A stretch of DNA of 12,402 bases from an uncultured Selenomonadales bacterium (lineage in GTDB: Bacteria; Bacillota; Negativicutes; Selenomonadales; Selenomonadaceae), in assembly GCA_947305445.1 (NCBI GenBank), contig CAMZDU010000007.1:1-12402 (forward strand). The letters are read 5' to 3'. A model generated the notes under the pieces. It saw only the letters and a program-made list of their open reading frames with translations, was not told the origin of the DNA and made no database searches. Shown here piece after piece: positions 1-7,298 of the stretch (position 1 is the stretch's first letter; each line of letters begins with the position of its first letter). A program made the position numbers and the translations under genes.

Positions 1-807
1 GTAAACGGCGACAGGACGATTAATCCGTTCGCGCACCTTGCCGACTATATCCAGATAAGCCAGCGCGGGTTTAACCATAATGATGTCGGCACCTTCGGCC
101 AAATCGAGTTCAACTTCTTTGAGGGCCTCGCGGCTGTTGGCGAAGTCCATTTGATATTGCTTGCGATTGCCGAATTGCGGCGCGGAGTCTGCGGCGTCGC
201 GGAAAGGTCCGTAATAAGCCGACGCGTACTTGACGGCATAACTCATAATCGACACGTTGATAAAATTGCGCATGTCGAGCGCGTCACGAATTGCGGCGAT
301 TCGTCCGTCCATCATATCCGACGGTGCAACAATGTCCGCACCCGCCTCTGCCTGACTGACAGCGACCTTTTGTAGGAGCTTGAGCGTCTCGTCGTTGTCG
401 ACGTAATGCCCGCAGAGTTTGCCGCAGTGCCCGTGGGAAGTGTATTGGCAAAGACACACGTCACCGATTATAACTAATTCGGGCGTGGCTTTTTTTATGG
501 CGGCTATGGCGCGTTGAACGGGGCTTTTCATATTCCAGGCGGAAGAGCCGACCTCGTCCTTGTATTCGGGCAAGCCAAAAATTTCGACGGCGGGAATGCC
601 GAGCGCGGAAATTTTTTTTGCCAGCTCGACGGCGTTGTCAACAGACAAATGATAACAATCGGGCATCGACGGAATTTCTTCGCGAACGTTTTCGCCCGCC
701 ACGACGAACAGCGGATAGATTAAATCTTTCACGTCGAGTGTTGTTTCGCGAATCATCGAGCGTAAATTTTCCGACAATCTGAGTCTGCGTGGTCTGAGTT
801 TAAGCAA
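1..807 (-). CDS. hemB: Porphobilinogen synthase (delta-aminolevulinic acid dehydratase), C-terminus cut by window edge
   Basis: Condenses two 5-aminolevulinate molecules to porphobilinogen in the cytoplasm, the first common step of heme, siroheme and cobamide synthesis. The frame is open from the TTG at 807 to the window edge: 269 codons, about 55 short of the usual ~325. Visible family motifs are DVCLCQYTSHGHCG (residues 117-129, with zinc-ligand cysteines 118, 120 and 128), the first active-site lysine K193 in SYAVKYASAYYGPFRDA, and the Schiff-base lysine K246 in ADIIMVKPALAYLD. The TTG start is chosen because GGGGG lies 8 nt upstream, the frame is closed by a stop just beyond it, and the N-terminal RPRRLR segment typical of the family would be lost from the next ATG (756, residue 18). 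It lies 53 bp downstream of comEC on the same strand, with no obvious hairpin between them, so it may be co-transcribed. The identification is secure. Confidence 0.97.
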   Translation of the reverse strand, partial: MLKLRPRRLRLSENLRSMIRETTLDVKDLIYPLFVVAGENVREEIPSMPDCYHLSVDNAVELAKKISALGIPAVEIFGLPEYKDEVGSSAWNMKSPVQRAIAAIKKATPELVIIGDVCLCQYTSHGHCGKLCGHYVDNDETLKLLQKVAVSQAEAGADIVAPSDMMDGRIAAIRDALDMRNFINVSIMSYAVKYASAYYGPFRDAADSAPQFGNRKQYQMDFANSREALKEVELDLAEGADIIMVKPALAYLDIVGKVRERINRPVAVY

Positions 808-860
808 ATTAATCGCCCCCGTATTTAATTACTAATTTCTAATTGATAAAACCGTCTGAG

Positions 861-3182
861 TTATTTTACGAACGTTTCAACTGATAAACTTTTGCCGTTC
901 GTGCGAAACTTGATCAAGCCGTCGCGGTCGGTGCGAAAAATTTTCGTCGGCAAATTGTTTAGCCGCTCCAAAACTTCCGCACGGGGATGGCCGAAATTAT
1001 TTTCGTAGCCGACGCAGATAACCGCGCACTTTGGATTGACGGCGCGTAAAAATTCTTCGCTTGAGGAAGTCGCGCTGCCGTGGTGACCAACTTTAAGCAC
1101 GGTGCTCGAAACGTCAATGCCCGCGTCCAAAATCTGCGCCTCAATCTCCTTTACAAGGTCGCCCGTTATCAGAAAAGTAAGCTCGCCGTAGCGCACGCGG
1201 TAGACGTTGGAAATTTCGTTGCCGGTGCCGACGTTCGGCGCGAATAAAATTTCAATCCGCACGCCGTCCACGTCGAAGACTTCGCCCGCATGACCGGCTC
1301 GCAAATTCGGCAAATATTCCTCAGCAATGCCGAAGACCGCCGCATACTCCGCACGAGGTTCGCCCGCCGTGATTATTTCGCCGACGGGAAATTTTTTTAT
1401 CACCGCGCCCGCGCCTGCGGAGTGATCTTCGTGCGCGTGCGTGAGAAAAATTTTGTCTACGGCGCGAATATTTTCATGGCGCAGATACGGAACGACGACT
1501 CGTCCGCCCACGTCGAACATGTGCTCGCGGACGCCGCCCGCGTCGAAGAGCATGCACTTGCCGTGCGGCGTGACGACAACCGCGCAATCGCCCTGGCCGA
1601 CGTCCACGAAACTGACTTCAAGTTCGCCGCCGGCTCTGAAAATGCTGACGGCCGTCAAAAAAATTATCGCGAGCAAAATTATCGGGCGACGGAGAATCAA
1701 CGCGGCGTAATAAAAAAATCCCGCCCACAATCCGAGCGTCGGCACCTGCACGGAACTCAGCGGCAGTTTCGCGAAAATTCGGTTCAGCTCCGCGCCGCCG
1801 CCGAACGTCAACGCCATAACCGCGAAAAAAATTTTCCCCGCAGTCGGCACGAGAGCTGAGATTATCCCGCCTAAAAGTCCGCCGACGATTACAATTTCCA
1901 ACAGCGGCATGACGAACGCGTTTGCCAAGACCGCGCTAAGCGAAAGTCGGTTGAAGTACCACACGACGACCGGCAAACTTGCCAACTGCGCGGCTATCGT
2001 CATTGACGCCGCTTCCTCGAAAAATTTCGGAAAGCGTTCAAATTTTTTCTTCAAGTCTTTCGACAAATACATAAGTCCCGCCGTCGACGTGAAGCTAAGC
2101 TGAAAACTTATGTCAAACAACAGTAGCGGTTGATTTATAAGCATTGCCAACGCGGTCAGCGTCAGAAGCCGTGCGCCTTCCGCCTCCGCGTTCAACGTCT
2201 TTGCAAAAAAAATCAACACGCCCATTGACGCCGAACGTAAGACTTGCGGCAAAAGTCCGCTGAGCAACGCGTAAGTGCCGATTATGAAAAATCCGAGCGC
2301 AAAAGTCAATCCGCTCGGAATTTTGGCGGCCTTGCAAAATAAAGCCGTCACGCCCGAAAGCATTGTCATATGCGAGCCGCTGACCGATAAGATGTGCACG
2401 ATTCCAGTCGTTACAAATTCTTCGACGAGTTCGGGATTGAGACCTGCGTAGCCGCCGAAAAGCATTGCGAAAATTGCCGCCGCGTCCTCGCGTGACATAA
2501 CCTGCGCCATCGACTCGCGATAATGTTCGCGAATCTCCGCGACGAGCCGTAAAAATTTCGTCCACAGTCCGCCGTCAATCGCCTCGACCGTGATGCCCTG
2601 CTTGCCCGCCGACATTCGCGCCGTGATTCCGTTCGCCTTCATGCGCGTTACGGTGTCGATTTGTCCGGGGTTGTTATAGTTGTGCAGGAGCTTGAGGTTG
2701 CCGCCGGCAGAAATTTCGTCGCCGATACGCGCCGCGGGAACTTCTTCGCCCGCCTTCGGGTAGTAAGTCAGAATCAGTCCGCCTGAAATTTTTCGGGACG
2801 CGCCGTTGACTTTGGCGGTCTTCGCGTTGACGATAAATCGCAGTTGCGTCATACCGTTCGGCAAAATTTTTGTCTGCGGTTCTTCGCGCACGATTCCCGA
2901 CAGAAAAATTTGTTGCCCCGCAAAGTTGCTCACGTCATCGGGCGGCAAAGTGTCAACCGCAAAAAATCTCAGTCCGCCGACCGCAAAAAAAATTATCGGC
3001 GCGACAATCCAGGCCGTCAAATTTTTTCGCCGCCACGTCGCCAGAAGTATGATTGCCGTTGCCGCCGCGCACACTCCGAGCAAAAATTTCGGCGAGCGTT
3101 GGAAGTGCTCCATAAAAAGAATGCCCGCCGCCAACGCCGTAAGCAAGACGTTAAGCATTGCGTCGGAGACTTTAACTTTCAC
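861..3182 (-). CDS. comEC: ComEC/Rec2-family DNA internalisation channel, full length
   Basis: Inner-membrane channel that carries single-stranded DNA into the cell during natural transformation. It has 773 residues, the usual length for the full three-part family. The N-terminus has hydrophobic segments and then a DUF4131-like region ending in NPGQIDTVTRMKANGI (about 171-186). The central multi-helix Competence domain starts near GGYAGLNPELVEEF (243-256), with the HILSVSGSHM motif at 263-272. The C-terminal metallo-beta-lactamase-like domain starts near 521 and shows FVDVGQGDC, THAHEDH (581-587), LITGD (about 671-675) and VGHHGSATSSSEEFL (698-712). All metal-binding motifs look intact, so nuclease activity of this domain is plausible. 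The GTG start is preferred over the ATG at residue 9 because AGGCGG sits 7 nt upstream of it. It is transcribed divergently from ahcY, with hemB 53 bp downstream. No other competence gene is in the window. Confidence 0.96.
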   Translation of the reverse strand: MKVKVSDAMLNVLLTALAAGILFMEHFQRSPKFLLGVCAAATAIILLATWRRKNLTAWIVAPIIFFAVGGLRFFAVDTLPPDDVSNFAGQQIFLSGIVREEPQTKILPNGMTQLRFIVNAKTAKVNGASRKISGGLILTYYPKAGEEVPAARIGDEISAGGNLKLLHNYNNPGQIDTVTRMKANGITARMSAGKQGITVEAIDGGLWTKFLRLVAEIREHYRESMAQVMSREDAAAIFAMLFGGYAGLNPELVEEFVTTGIVHILSVSGSHMTMLSGVTALFCKAAKIPSGLTFALGFFIIGTYALLSGLLPQVLRSASMGVLIFFAKTLNAEAEGARLLTLTALAMLINQPLLLFDISFQLSFTSTAGLMYLSKDLKKKFERFPKFFEEAASMTIAAQLASLPVVVWYFNRLSLSAVLANAFVMPLLEIVIVGGLLGGIISALVPTAGKIFFAVMALTFGGGAELNRIFAKLPLSSVQVPTLGLWAGFFYYAALILRRPIILLAIIFLTAVSIFRAGGELEVSFVDVGQGDCAVVVTPHGKCMLFDAGGVREHMFDVGGRVVVPYLRHENIRAVDKIFLTHAHEDHSAGAGAVIKKFPVGEIITAGEPRAEYAAVFGIAEEYLPNLRAGHAGEVFDVDGVRIEILFAPNVGTGNEISNVYRVRYGELTFLITGDLVKEIEAQILDAGIDVSSTVLKVGHHGSATSSSEEFLRAVNPKCAVICVGYENNFGHPRAEVLERLNNLPTKIFRTDRDGLIKFRTNGKSLSVETFVK

Positions 3183-3237
3183 GAAATCACCGCCTGCACG
3201 AAATTTATTTGAACGCCCGAAAATTTTTAATGTCCAA

Positions 3238-3267
3238 ATTATAAAAGCTGTTTTGCTTACAGGTCAA
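3238..3267 (-). promoter_or_regulatory. Sigma-70-type promoter of comEC (and possibly hemB)
   Basis: On the minus strand a -35 TTGACC (3267-3262) is followed after 18 bp by a perfect -10 TATAAT (3243-3238). Transcription would begin near 3231 and leave a leader of about 50 nt before the GTG of comEC. It lies back to back with the ahcY promoter, about 50 bp away. Confidence 0.7.
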
Positions 3268-3319
3268 TCGGCAGATTGTGTCTTTGAACTTGACAAAATT
3301 ACCATTCGCCAAAAATATT

Positions 3320-3349
3320 TTGACAATTCAAGCGACGGCAACCTATAAT
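3320..3349 (+). promoter_or_regulatory. Sigma-70-type consensus promoter of ahcY
   Basis: A perfect -35 TTGACA (3320-3325) and a perfect -10 TATAAT (3344-3349) are separated by 18 bp. Transcription would start near 3356, leaving only about 20 nt before the ATG, which is enough for the GGGAGG ribosome binding site (3365-3370) but not for a riboswitch. A second TTGACA lies exactly 30 bp upstream (3290-3295) without a good -10 of its own. Confidence 0.8.
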
Positions 3350-3378
3350 AAAAAAAATTTTCGCGGGAGGAATTCTTC

Positions 3379-4617
3379 ATGCAGTCGATTATCAAAGACA
3401 TCACGCTTGCACCTTCGGGGCACGACAAAATTAATTGGGTCAAAAATTTTATGCCGGTGATGAGCGCAATCGATCGGGAGTTTTCTCAATCGAAACCGTT
3501 CGCCGGCAAAAAAATTTCCGTCACGTTGCACCTTGAGGCCAAGACCGCTTACATGCTGAAAGTCTTTACGCACGCGGGCGCGGACGTGGTGATAACCGGC
3601 TCAAATCCGCTTTCCACTCAAGACGACGTTGCGGCGGCTCTGGTTGAGGACGGCGTTACTGTCTTTGTGACGCATGGTTGTTCGGAGGCAGAGTACAACG
3701 ACTACCTCAACAAAGCGGCAGATTTCGCGCCCGATATTTACATTGACGACGGCGGCGACTTTACAGAACTCATTCACACCAAAAGACACGACGCGCTTAA
3801 AAATATTATCGGCGGCTCGGAAGAAACTACGACGGGCGTACATCGTCTGCGCACTTTGGAACGTCAAGGCAAGCTCGCCTATCCGATGATTGCCGCCAAC
3901 GACGCTTACTGCAAATTTTTATTCGACAATCGCTACGGCACGGGGCAATCGACGTGGGATGGCATTATGCGTACGACAAATCTTGTTATCGCGGGCAAGA
4001 CGGTTGTCATCGCGGGCTACGGCTGGTGCGGTAAAGGCGGCGCGATGCGTGCTAAAGGTTTGGGCGCGAACGTCATTATCACGGAAGTTGATCCGATTAA
4101 AGCTATTGAGGCTGTCTTCGACGGGTTTAGAGTTATGCCCATGAGTGAAGCGGCTAAGGTCGGAGACATTTTCCTGACTTTGACGGGCGATAAGGACGTT
4201 ATCACCGGCGAACACTTCCCATTGATGAAAAATGGCGCGATTCTCGCCAATGCCGGGCATTTTGACGTTGAAATTAACATTCCGCAACTTGAATCGCAGT
4301 CCGTGAGCAGAAGAACCGTCCGCAAGAACGTCGAAGAGTTTTTACAGCACGACGGCAGAAAAATTTATCTTTTGGCTGAAGGACGGCTGGTTAATTTGGC
4401 TTCGGGCGACGGTCACCCTGCCGAGATTATGGATTTGAGTTTCGCCGTTCAATTCTTCAGCGTGGCGCACCTTATCCACAATCACAGCAAGCTTGAAAAG
4501 AAAGTTTACCTCATGCCCGAAGAAATTAACACGAAGATTGCCGAAATTAAGCTTGAATCAATCGGCGTTCAAATCGACACGCTCACCAACGAGCAAAAAG
4601 CCTATCTCGGCTTTTGA
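3379..4617 (+). CDS. ahcY: S-adenosyl-L-homocysteine hydrolase (adenosylhomocysteinase), short form
   Basis: NAD-dependent cytoplasmic enzyme that reversibly splits S-adenosylhomocysteine into adenosine and homocysteine, removing the product inhibitor of SAM-dependent methyltransferases. Its 412 residues match the compact form that lacks the C-terminal KYRY-type extension. Motifs in order are the substrate-binding LHLEAKT (H51), GSNPLSTQDDVAAAL (74-88), DDGGDFT (123-129), GSEETTTGVHRL (146-157), catalytic K179 and D183 in CKFLFDNRYGTGQS, the NAD-binding GYGWCGKG (213-220) with acidic E236 after the next strand, and NAGHFDVEIN (291-300). The usual GAHEETT reads GSEETT here; the other catalytic residues look intact. 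The ATG at 3379 has GGGAGG 8 nt upstream. A consensus promoter precedes it and larE follows 111 bp downstream. No other gene of the activated methyl cycle is in the window. Confidence 0.97.
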   Translation: MQSIIKDITLAPSGHDKINWVKNFMPVMSAIDREFSQSKPFAGKKISVTLHLEAKTAYMLKVFTHAGADVVITGSNPLSTQDDVAAALVEDGVTVFVTHGCSEAEYNDYLNKAADFAPDIYIDDGGDFTELIHTKRHDALKNIIGGSEETTTGVHRLRTLERQGKLAYPMIAANDAYCKFLFDNRYGTGQSTWDGIMRTTNLVIAGKTVVIAGYGWCGKGGAMRAKGLGANVIITEVDPIKAIEAVFDGFRVMPMSEAAKVGDIFLTLTGDKDVITGEHFPLMKNGAILANAGHFDVEINIPQLESQSVSRRTVRKNVEEFLQHDGRKIYLLAEGRLVNLASGDGHPAEIMDLSFAVQFFSVAHLIHNHSKLEKKVYLMPEEINTKIAEIKLESIGVQIDTLTNEQKAYLGF

Positions 4618-4621
4618 ACTT

Positions 4622-4641
4622 CCCACCGCCTAGGCGGTGGG
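4622..4641. repeat. Perfect 20-bp palindrome after ahcY, possible weak terminator or repeat element
   Basis: CCCACCGCCTAGGCGGTGGG is a perfect inverted repeat of 10+10 bp with no spacer, beginning 4 bp after the ahcY stop. In RNA it would fold into a very GC-rich hairpin. The sequence after it on the plus strand (CAAGATTGTTTTGTTGT) is U-rich but interrupted, so as an intrinsic terminator it is imperfect. It could equally be an RNA-stabilising 3' hairpin, a protein-binding palindrome or a copy of a dispersed repeat. Confidence 0.6.
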
Positions 4642-4675
4642 CAAGATTGTTTTGTTGTCCGCTGAGGAGCCAACT

Positions 4676-4729
4676 TTGAAAAATTTTCGCTTTGATCGCA
4701 AAAAAAATATTTGCCGGAGGCGATTGTAA
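4676..4729 (+). CDS. Possible 17-residue leader ORF overlapping the start of larE
   Basis: A TTG codon at 4676 has GAGGAG (4664-4669) 6 nt upstream and opens an 18-codon frame, MKNFRFDRKKNICRRRL plus stop. Its TAA shares an A with the larE ATG (TAATG), the arrangement expected for translational coupling. The peptide is strongly basic, with nine Lys/Arg in 17 residues. The larE ribosome binding site (GGAGG 4716-4720) lies inside this frame, so ribosome transit could affect larE initiation. No homologue is recognised. The frame is short enough that chance is a real alternative; the evidence is only the ribosome binding site and the overlap. Confidence 0.3.
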   Translation: MKNFRFDRKKNICRRRL

Positions 4730-5520
4730 TGGCTGACCTTGCCTTGAAGTTGAAACGGTTAAAAAATTATTTGCACGAGTTGGGAAGCGTAGCAGTTGCA
4801 TTTTCCGGCGGCGTCGATTCAACTTTCCTGCTCAAAGTTGCCCGCGACGTGCTTGACGAAAAAACCGTTGCTATAACTGCCGCAAGTGTCTTCGTGCCCA
4901 AAAGCGAAATCGACGCGGCAAAAAAATTCTGCGCAGATAATGATATTCGCCAAATAATTTTTCCGGCGGACGTGCTTTCAATCGAAGGCGTCGCCGAAAA
5001 TCCTGTCGACCGTTGTTATCTTTGTAAGCGTGCGTTGTTTGAAAATTTTCTGCGCCTTGCCGAGGGAAAAATTTTGGTCGAGGGCTCCAACACTGACGAC
5101 GCGAGCGACTACCGCCCCGGCATGAAGGCTTTGACTGAACTTGACGTAAAAAGCCCGTTGCGAACCGCTGACTTGAGCAAATCCGAGATTCGCGAGTTAT
5201 CACGAGCTATGAACTTGCCGACTGCCGACAAACCGTCAATGGCTTGTTTGGCGACGCGTTTCGTTTACGGTGAGCGACTCACGGTTGAAGGTTTAGCAAT
5301 GGTCGAAGCGGCAGAAGAATTTTTACATAGTGTCGGCTTTACTCAGTTACGCGTTCGTGTTCACGGAAAACTTGCACGGATTGAAATTTTGCCCGTTGAT
5401 TTTCCGAAGTTCATGAAACTGCGCGAAGAAATTTCCTCACGGCTGAAAGATTTTGGCTTCGATTATGTCACACTGGATTTGCAAGGCTATCGCACGGGGA
5501 GCATGAATATCGGCGTGTAA
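4729..5520 (+). CDS. larE: LarE-family ATP-dependent sacrificial sulfur transferase
   Basis: Member of the PP-loop ATP pyrophosphatase family. Characterised LarE adenylates the pyridinium dicarboxylate precursor of the nickel-pincer cofactor of lactate racemase and donates sulfur from a cysteine. The protein has 263 residues, close to the family length. It shows the PP-loop SGGVDS (26-31), NPVDRCYLCK (91-100, C96 and C99), EGSNTDDASDYRPGMKAL (118-134) and DKPSMACLATRF (168-178), where C173 occupies the sulfur-donor position of the Lactobacillus enzyme. The ATG at 4729 is chosen over the in-frame TTG at 4711 because GGAGG ends 8 nt before it; the TTG would place that site inside the gene. It lies 111 bp downstream of ahcY on the same strand, and no clear separate promoter is visible. 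larB, larC and larA are not in the window, so the actual sulfur acceptor is not shown. The family call is firm, the cofactor role inferred. Confidence 0.92.
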   Translation: MADLALKLKRLKNYLHELGSVAVAFSGGVDSTFLLKVARDVLDEKTVAITAASVFVPKSEIDAAKKFCADNDIRQIIFPADVLSIEGVAENPVDRCYLCKRALFENFLRLAEGKILVEGSNTDDASDYRPGMKALTELDVKSPLRTADLSKSEIRELSRAMNLPTADKPSMACLATRFVYGERLTVEGLAMVEAAEEFLHSVGFTQLRVRVHGKLARIEILPVDFPKFMKLREEISSRLKDFGFDYVTLDLQGYRTGSMNIGV

Positions 5521-5565
5521 AATTTTGGGAGAGCGATTAACATGAGCTATTGTCAGCGAAGTATT

Positions 5566-6300
5566 TTAGTTTGATAATCGTTTGAACATTCGCGTTGCCA
5601 ACCACAACAGAAAGGTTGCGTACACCGATAAAATTACAGCCGATGACAACTTGAAGCCTTCGCGCAAAAGTTCGCTCGTATGGGTGAGCGGCAAAATTTC
5701 TATTACCACGCGCACCGGCGTTGGTAATTCTGACGTGTTAAAGAATGTGCCGCACAGGAAACTCATCGGCATTAAAAGATACGTGTTCACTTGTGCAAGC
5801 TCTTCGTAAGTTTGAACCTTCAACGCCGCGCAGAAACATACGCTCGCGAAGATTATTGAATTCAACACGACGACTGTCAGAAAATTTATCGGCTCGGCGA
5901 AAAATTTCATGCTCGCGCCGAAAAGTGCCGCGACGATTAAAATCAGCGCGGTGGAGATTAACGCACGCACAACCGCCGAAAAAATTTTTCCCAGCACGAA
6001 CGCCGCCGGCTCAATCGGTGCGCTTAAATATTCTTCCAAACTTTTATGATAGACGCGCTCGGCGTGAACGCCCGTAATACTCATATAGCTGACGTTCATG
6101 GTGTTTAGTGCGATTATGCCCGGAACAAGGAAATCTAAGTAACTCCCCGACGCGAGATTAATATTTTTCCCTAAACCCCAGCCAAAAGCGACCAGAAAGA
6201 GAACGTGCGTCACCATCCGCGACAGAATAAATTTTTTCAGCCGTCGACGCAGGACAATCCAATCGCGCCACATAATCGTTGTTATATCATAAAAAAACAT
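5566..6300 (-). CDS. ABC-2-type transporter permease without a neighbouring ATPase
   Basis: Membrane subunit of an ABC exporter of the ABC-2/NodJ-like type, 244 residues. About six hydrophobic segments are visible (roughly 29-45, 57-78, 104-130, 138-160, 170-190 and 222-238) after a positively charged N-terminal amphipathic stretch, WRDWIVLRRRLKKF. The conserved tail pattern F-N-x-SELP followed by ILPLTHTSELLREG (about 187-215) is typical of the family. The ATG at 6300 has only a weak ribosome binding site (AAGATG) and lies 9 bp after the stop of the BASS symporter gene, so translation probably depends on that upstream gene. No gene for the ATPase subunit is present on either side: upstream is the symporter and downstream is convergent larE. 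The substrate cannot be inferred. Such permeases export polysaccharides, lipids, drugs or peptides. Confidence 0.85.
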   Translation of the reverse strand: MFFYDITTIMWRDWIVLRRRLKKFILSRMVTHVLFLVAFGWGLGKNINLASGSYLDFLVPGIIALNTMNVSYMSITGVHAERVYHKSLEEYLSAPIEPAAFVLGKIFSAVVRALISTALILIVAALFGASMKFFAEPINFLTVVVLNSIIFASVCFCAALKVQTYEELAQVNTYLLMPMSFLCGTFFNTSELPTPVRVVIEILPLTHTSELLREGFKLSSAVILSVYATFLLWLATRMFKRLSN

Positions 6301-6309
6301 TTCATCTTA

Positions 6310-7230
6310 TTACTTGCGTGACAGATAATTGGCGGCGATTGAACCGGAGATGTTGTGCCACACGGTGAAGAGTGCACCTGGTATTGCGGCAGCCGCGCCG
6401 AAGTGCGTCATTGCCAACGTCGTCGCAAGCCCTGAATTTTGCATGCCGACTTCAATTTCAATCGCCTTCGACTTGGCAATATTCATTCTGAAAATTTTCG
6501 CCACGCATAAGCCGAGCCCGTAACCGCCGAGATTGTGCAGGATAACCACAATAAAAATCAGCAAGCCCGTTTCCAAAATGCGAGCCGAATTCACGCTGAC
6601 GACGCCGACGACAATCAGCAGTATCGCCACAATCGACACGAGCGGCAAAATTTTCACGATGCGCTTGACGGTTGAGCCGAACAGTCTGTTGATGACAAGC
6701 CCCAGTAAAATCGGCGCGACGACAACTTTCACAATCGACATCATCATTGCGGCAAGCGACACGTCGACCCACGCGCCCGCCAGTGCCCACGTCAACAGCG
6801 GCGTGATAAACGGTGCAAGGAGCGTCGACACCATCGTCATTGATACCGACAACGCAAGGTCGCCTCGGGCAAGGAAAGTCATCACGTTCGACGACATGCC
6901 GCCGGGGCATGTGCCGACGATTATCATGCCCGCCGCCAATTCCGCAGGCAAGCCGAACGCCGTTGCCAAACCGTAAGCGAGCAGCGGCATTATCGTGAAC
7001 TGAGCCAGCACACCGATTAAAACATCACGCGGCCGACGAAAAATTTCGCGGAAGTCTTCAACCTTGAGCGTCATTCCCATTCCGAACATCGCAATGCCTA
7101 AAAGCGTCGTAATTTGCGGAGCCGCCCATTTGAATGACGCGGGCCATATCAATGCAACTGCCGAGCATATCACGACGATTAACGCCATATTCTTCGACAC
7201 AAACGCGCCGAATTTTTCAAGCGATTTCAA
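6310..7230 (-). CDS. Bile acid:sodium symporter (BASS) family transporter
   Basis: Secondary transporter of 306 residues with the evenly spread hydrophobic segments of the BASS fold (nine or ten helices). Family signatures are MFGMGMTLKVEDF (48-60), GTCPGGMSSNVMTFLARGDLALSVS (106-130), which forms the first crossover, and EVGMQNSGLATTLA (260-273), the second crossover with Na+-ligand residues. Bacterial members carry bile salts, pantoate or other organic anions with Na+; the substrate here is not determined by sequence. The start is assigned to TTG 7230 because AGAGGTG lies 6 nt upstream. A further in-frame TTG at 7284 would put the start inside a hairpin and add a non-family N-terminal stretch. 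The ABC-2 permease follows after 9 bp, suggesting an operon. A hairpin (7261-7298) lies in the presumed leader. Confidence 0.93.
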   Translation of the reverse strand: MKSLEKFGAFVSKNMALIVVICSAVALIWPASFKWAAPQITTLLGIAMFGMGMTLKVEDFREIFRRPRDVLIGVLAQFTIMPLLAYGLATAFGLPAELAAGMIIVGTCPGGMSSNVMTFLARGDLALSVSMTMVSTLLAPFITPLLTWALAGAWVDVSLAAMMMSIVKVVVAPILLGLVINRLFGSTVKRIVKILPLVSIVAILLIVVGVVSVNSARILETGLLIFIVVILHNLGGYGLGLCVAKIFRMNIAKSKAIEIEVGMQNSGLATTLAMTHFGAAAAIPGALFTVWHNISGSIAANYLSRK

Positions 7231-7260
7231 ATAAAACACCTCTTCGACAACAACTGACAG

Positions 7261-7298
7261 AAAAGCACGGAAAATTTTCGACAAGCTCCCGTGCTTTT
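7261..7298 (-). terminator. Hairpin between the 4-helix membrane protein gene and the BASS gene
   Basis: AAAAGCACGG (7261-7270) pairs perfectly with CCGTGCTTTT (7289-7298) over 10 bp with an 18-nt loop. On the minus strand it follows the stop of the upstream gene by about 12 nt and ends in TTTT, so it can serve as its intrinsic terminator. On the plus strand it ends in six T, but no plus-strand gene needs it. It lies only about 30 bp before the BASS start and no convincing promoter fits in between, so read-through or attenuation is possible. Confidence 0.6.

Noticed and set aside
808..860. Terminator between comEC and hemB
   Set aside because: The 53-bp gap is AT-rich but shows no inverted repeat capable of a stable hairpin.
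1290..1859. 189-codon plus-strand open frame inside comEC
   Set aside because: It is antisense to a fully conserved ComEC domain, has no ribosome binding site, and its residue mix is the Arg/Asn-rich shadow expected from the opposite strand.
2806..3348. 180-codon plus-strand open frame across the comEC 5' end
   Set aside because: Antisense shadow of comEC running into the divergent promoter region; it has no hydrophobic pattern, motif or ribosome binding site.
3350..3378. SAH or SAM riboswitch ahead of ahcY
   Set aside because: The consensus promoter leaves only about 20 nt of leader, too short for any known riboswitch.
3601..4325. Minus-strand frames of 88-122 codons inside ahcY
   Set aside because: Antisense to intact, motif-rich ahcY, with no initiation signals or recognisable domains.
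4711..4728. TTG start for larE at 4711
   Set aside because: It would place the GGAGG site inside the gene; ATG 4729 has that site at the right distance.
7231..7284. TTG start for the BASS gene at 7284
   Set aside because: It lies within the hairpin and adds 18 residues not typical of the family; TTG 7230 has a ribosome binding site.
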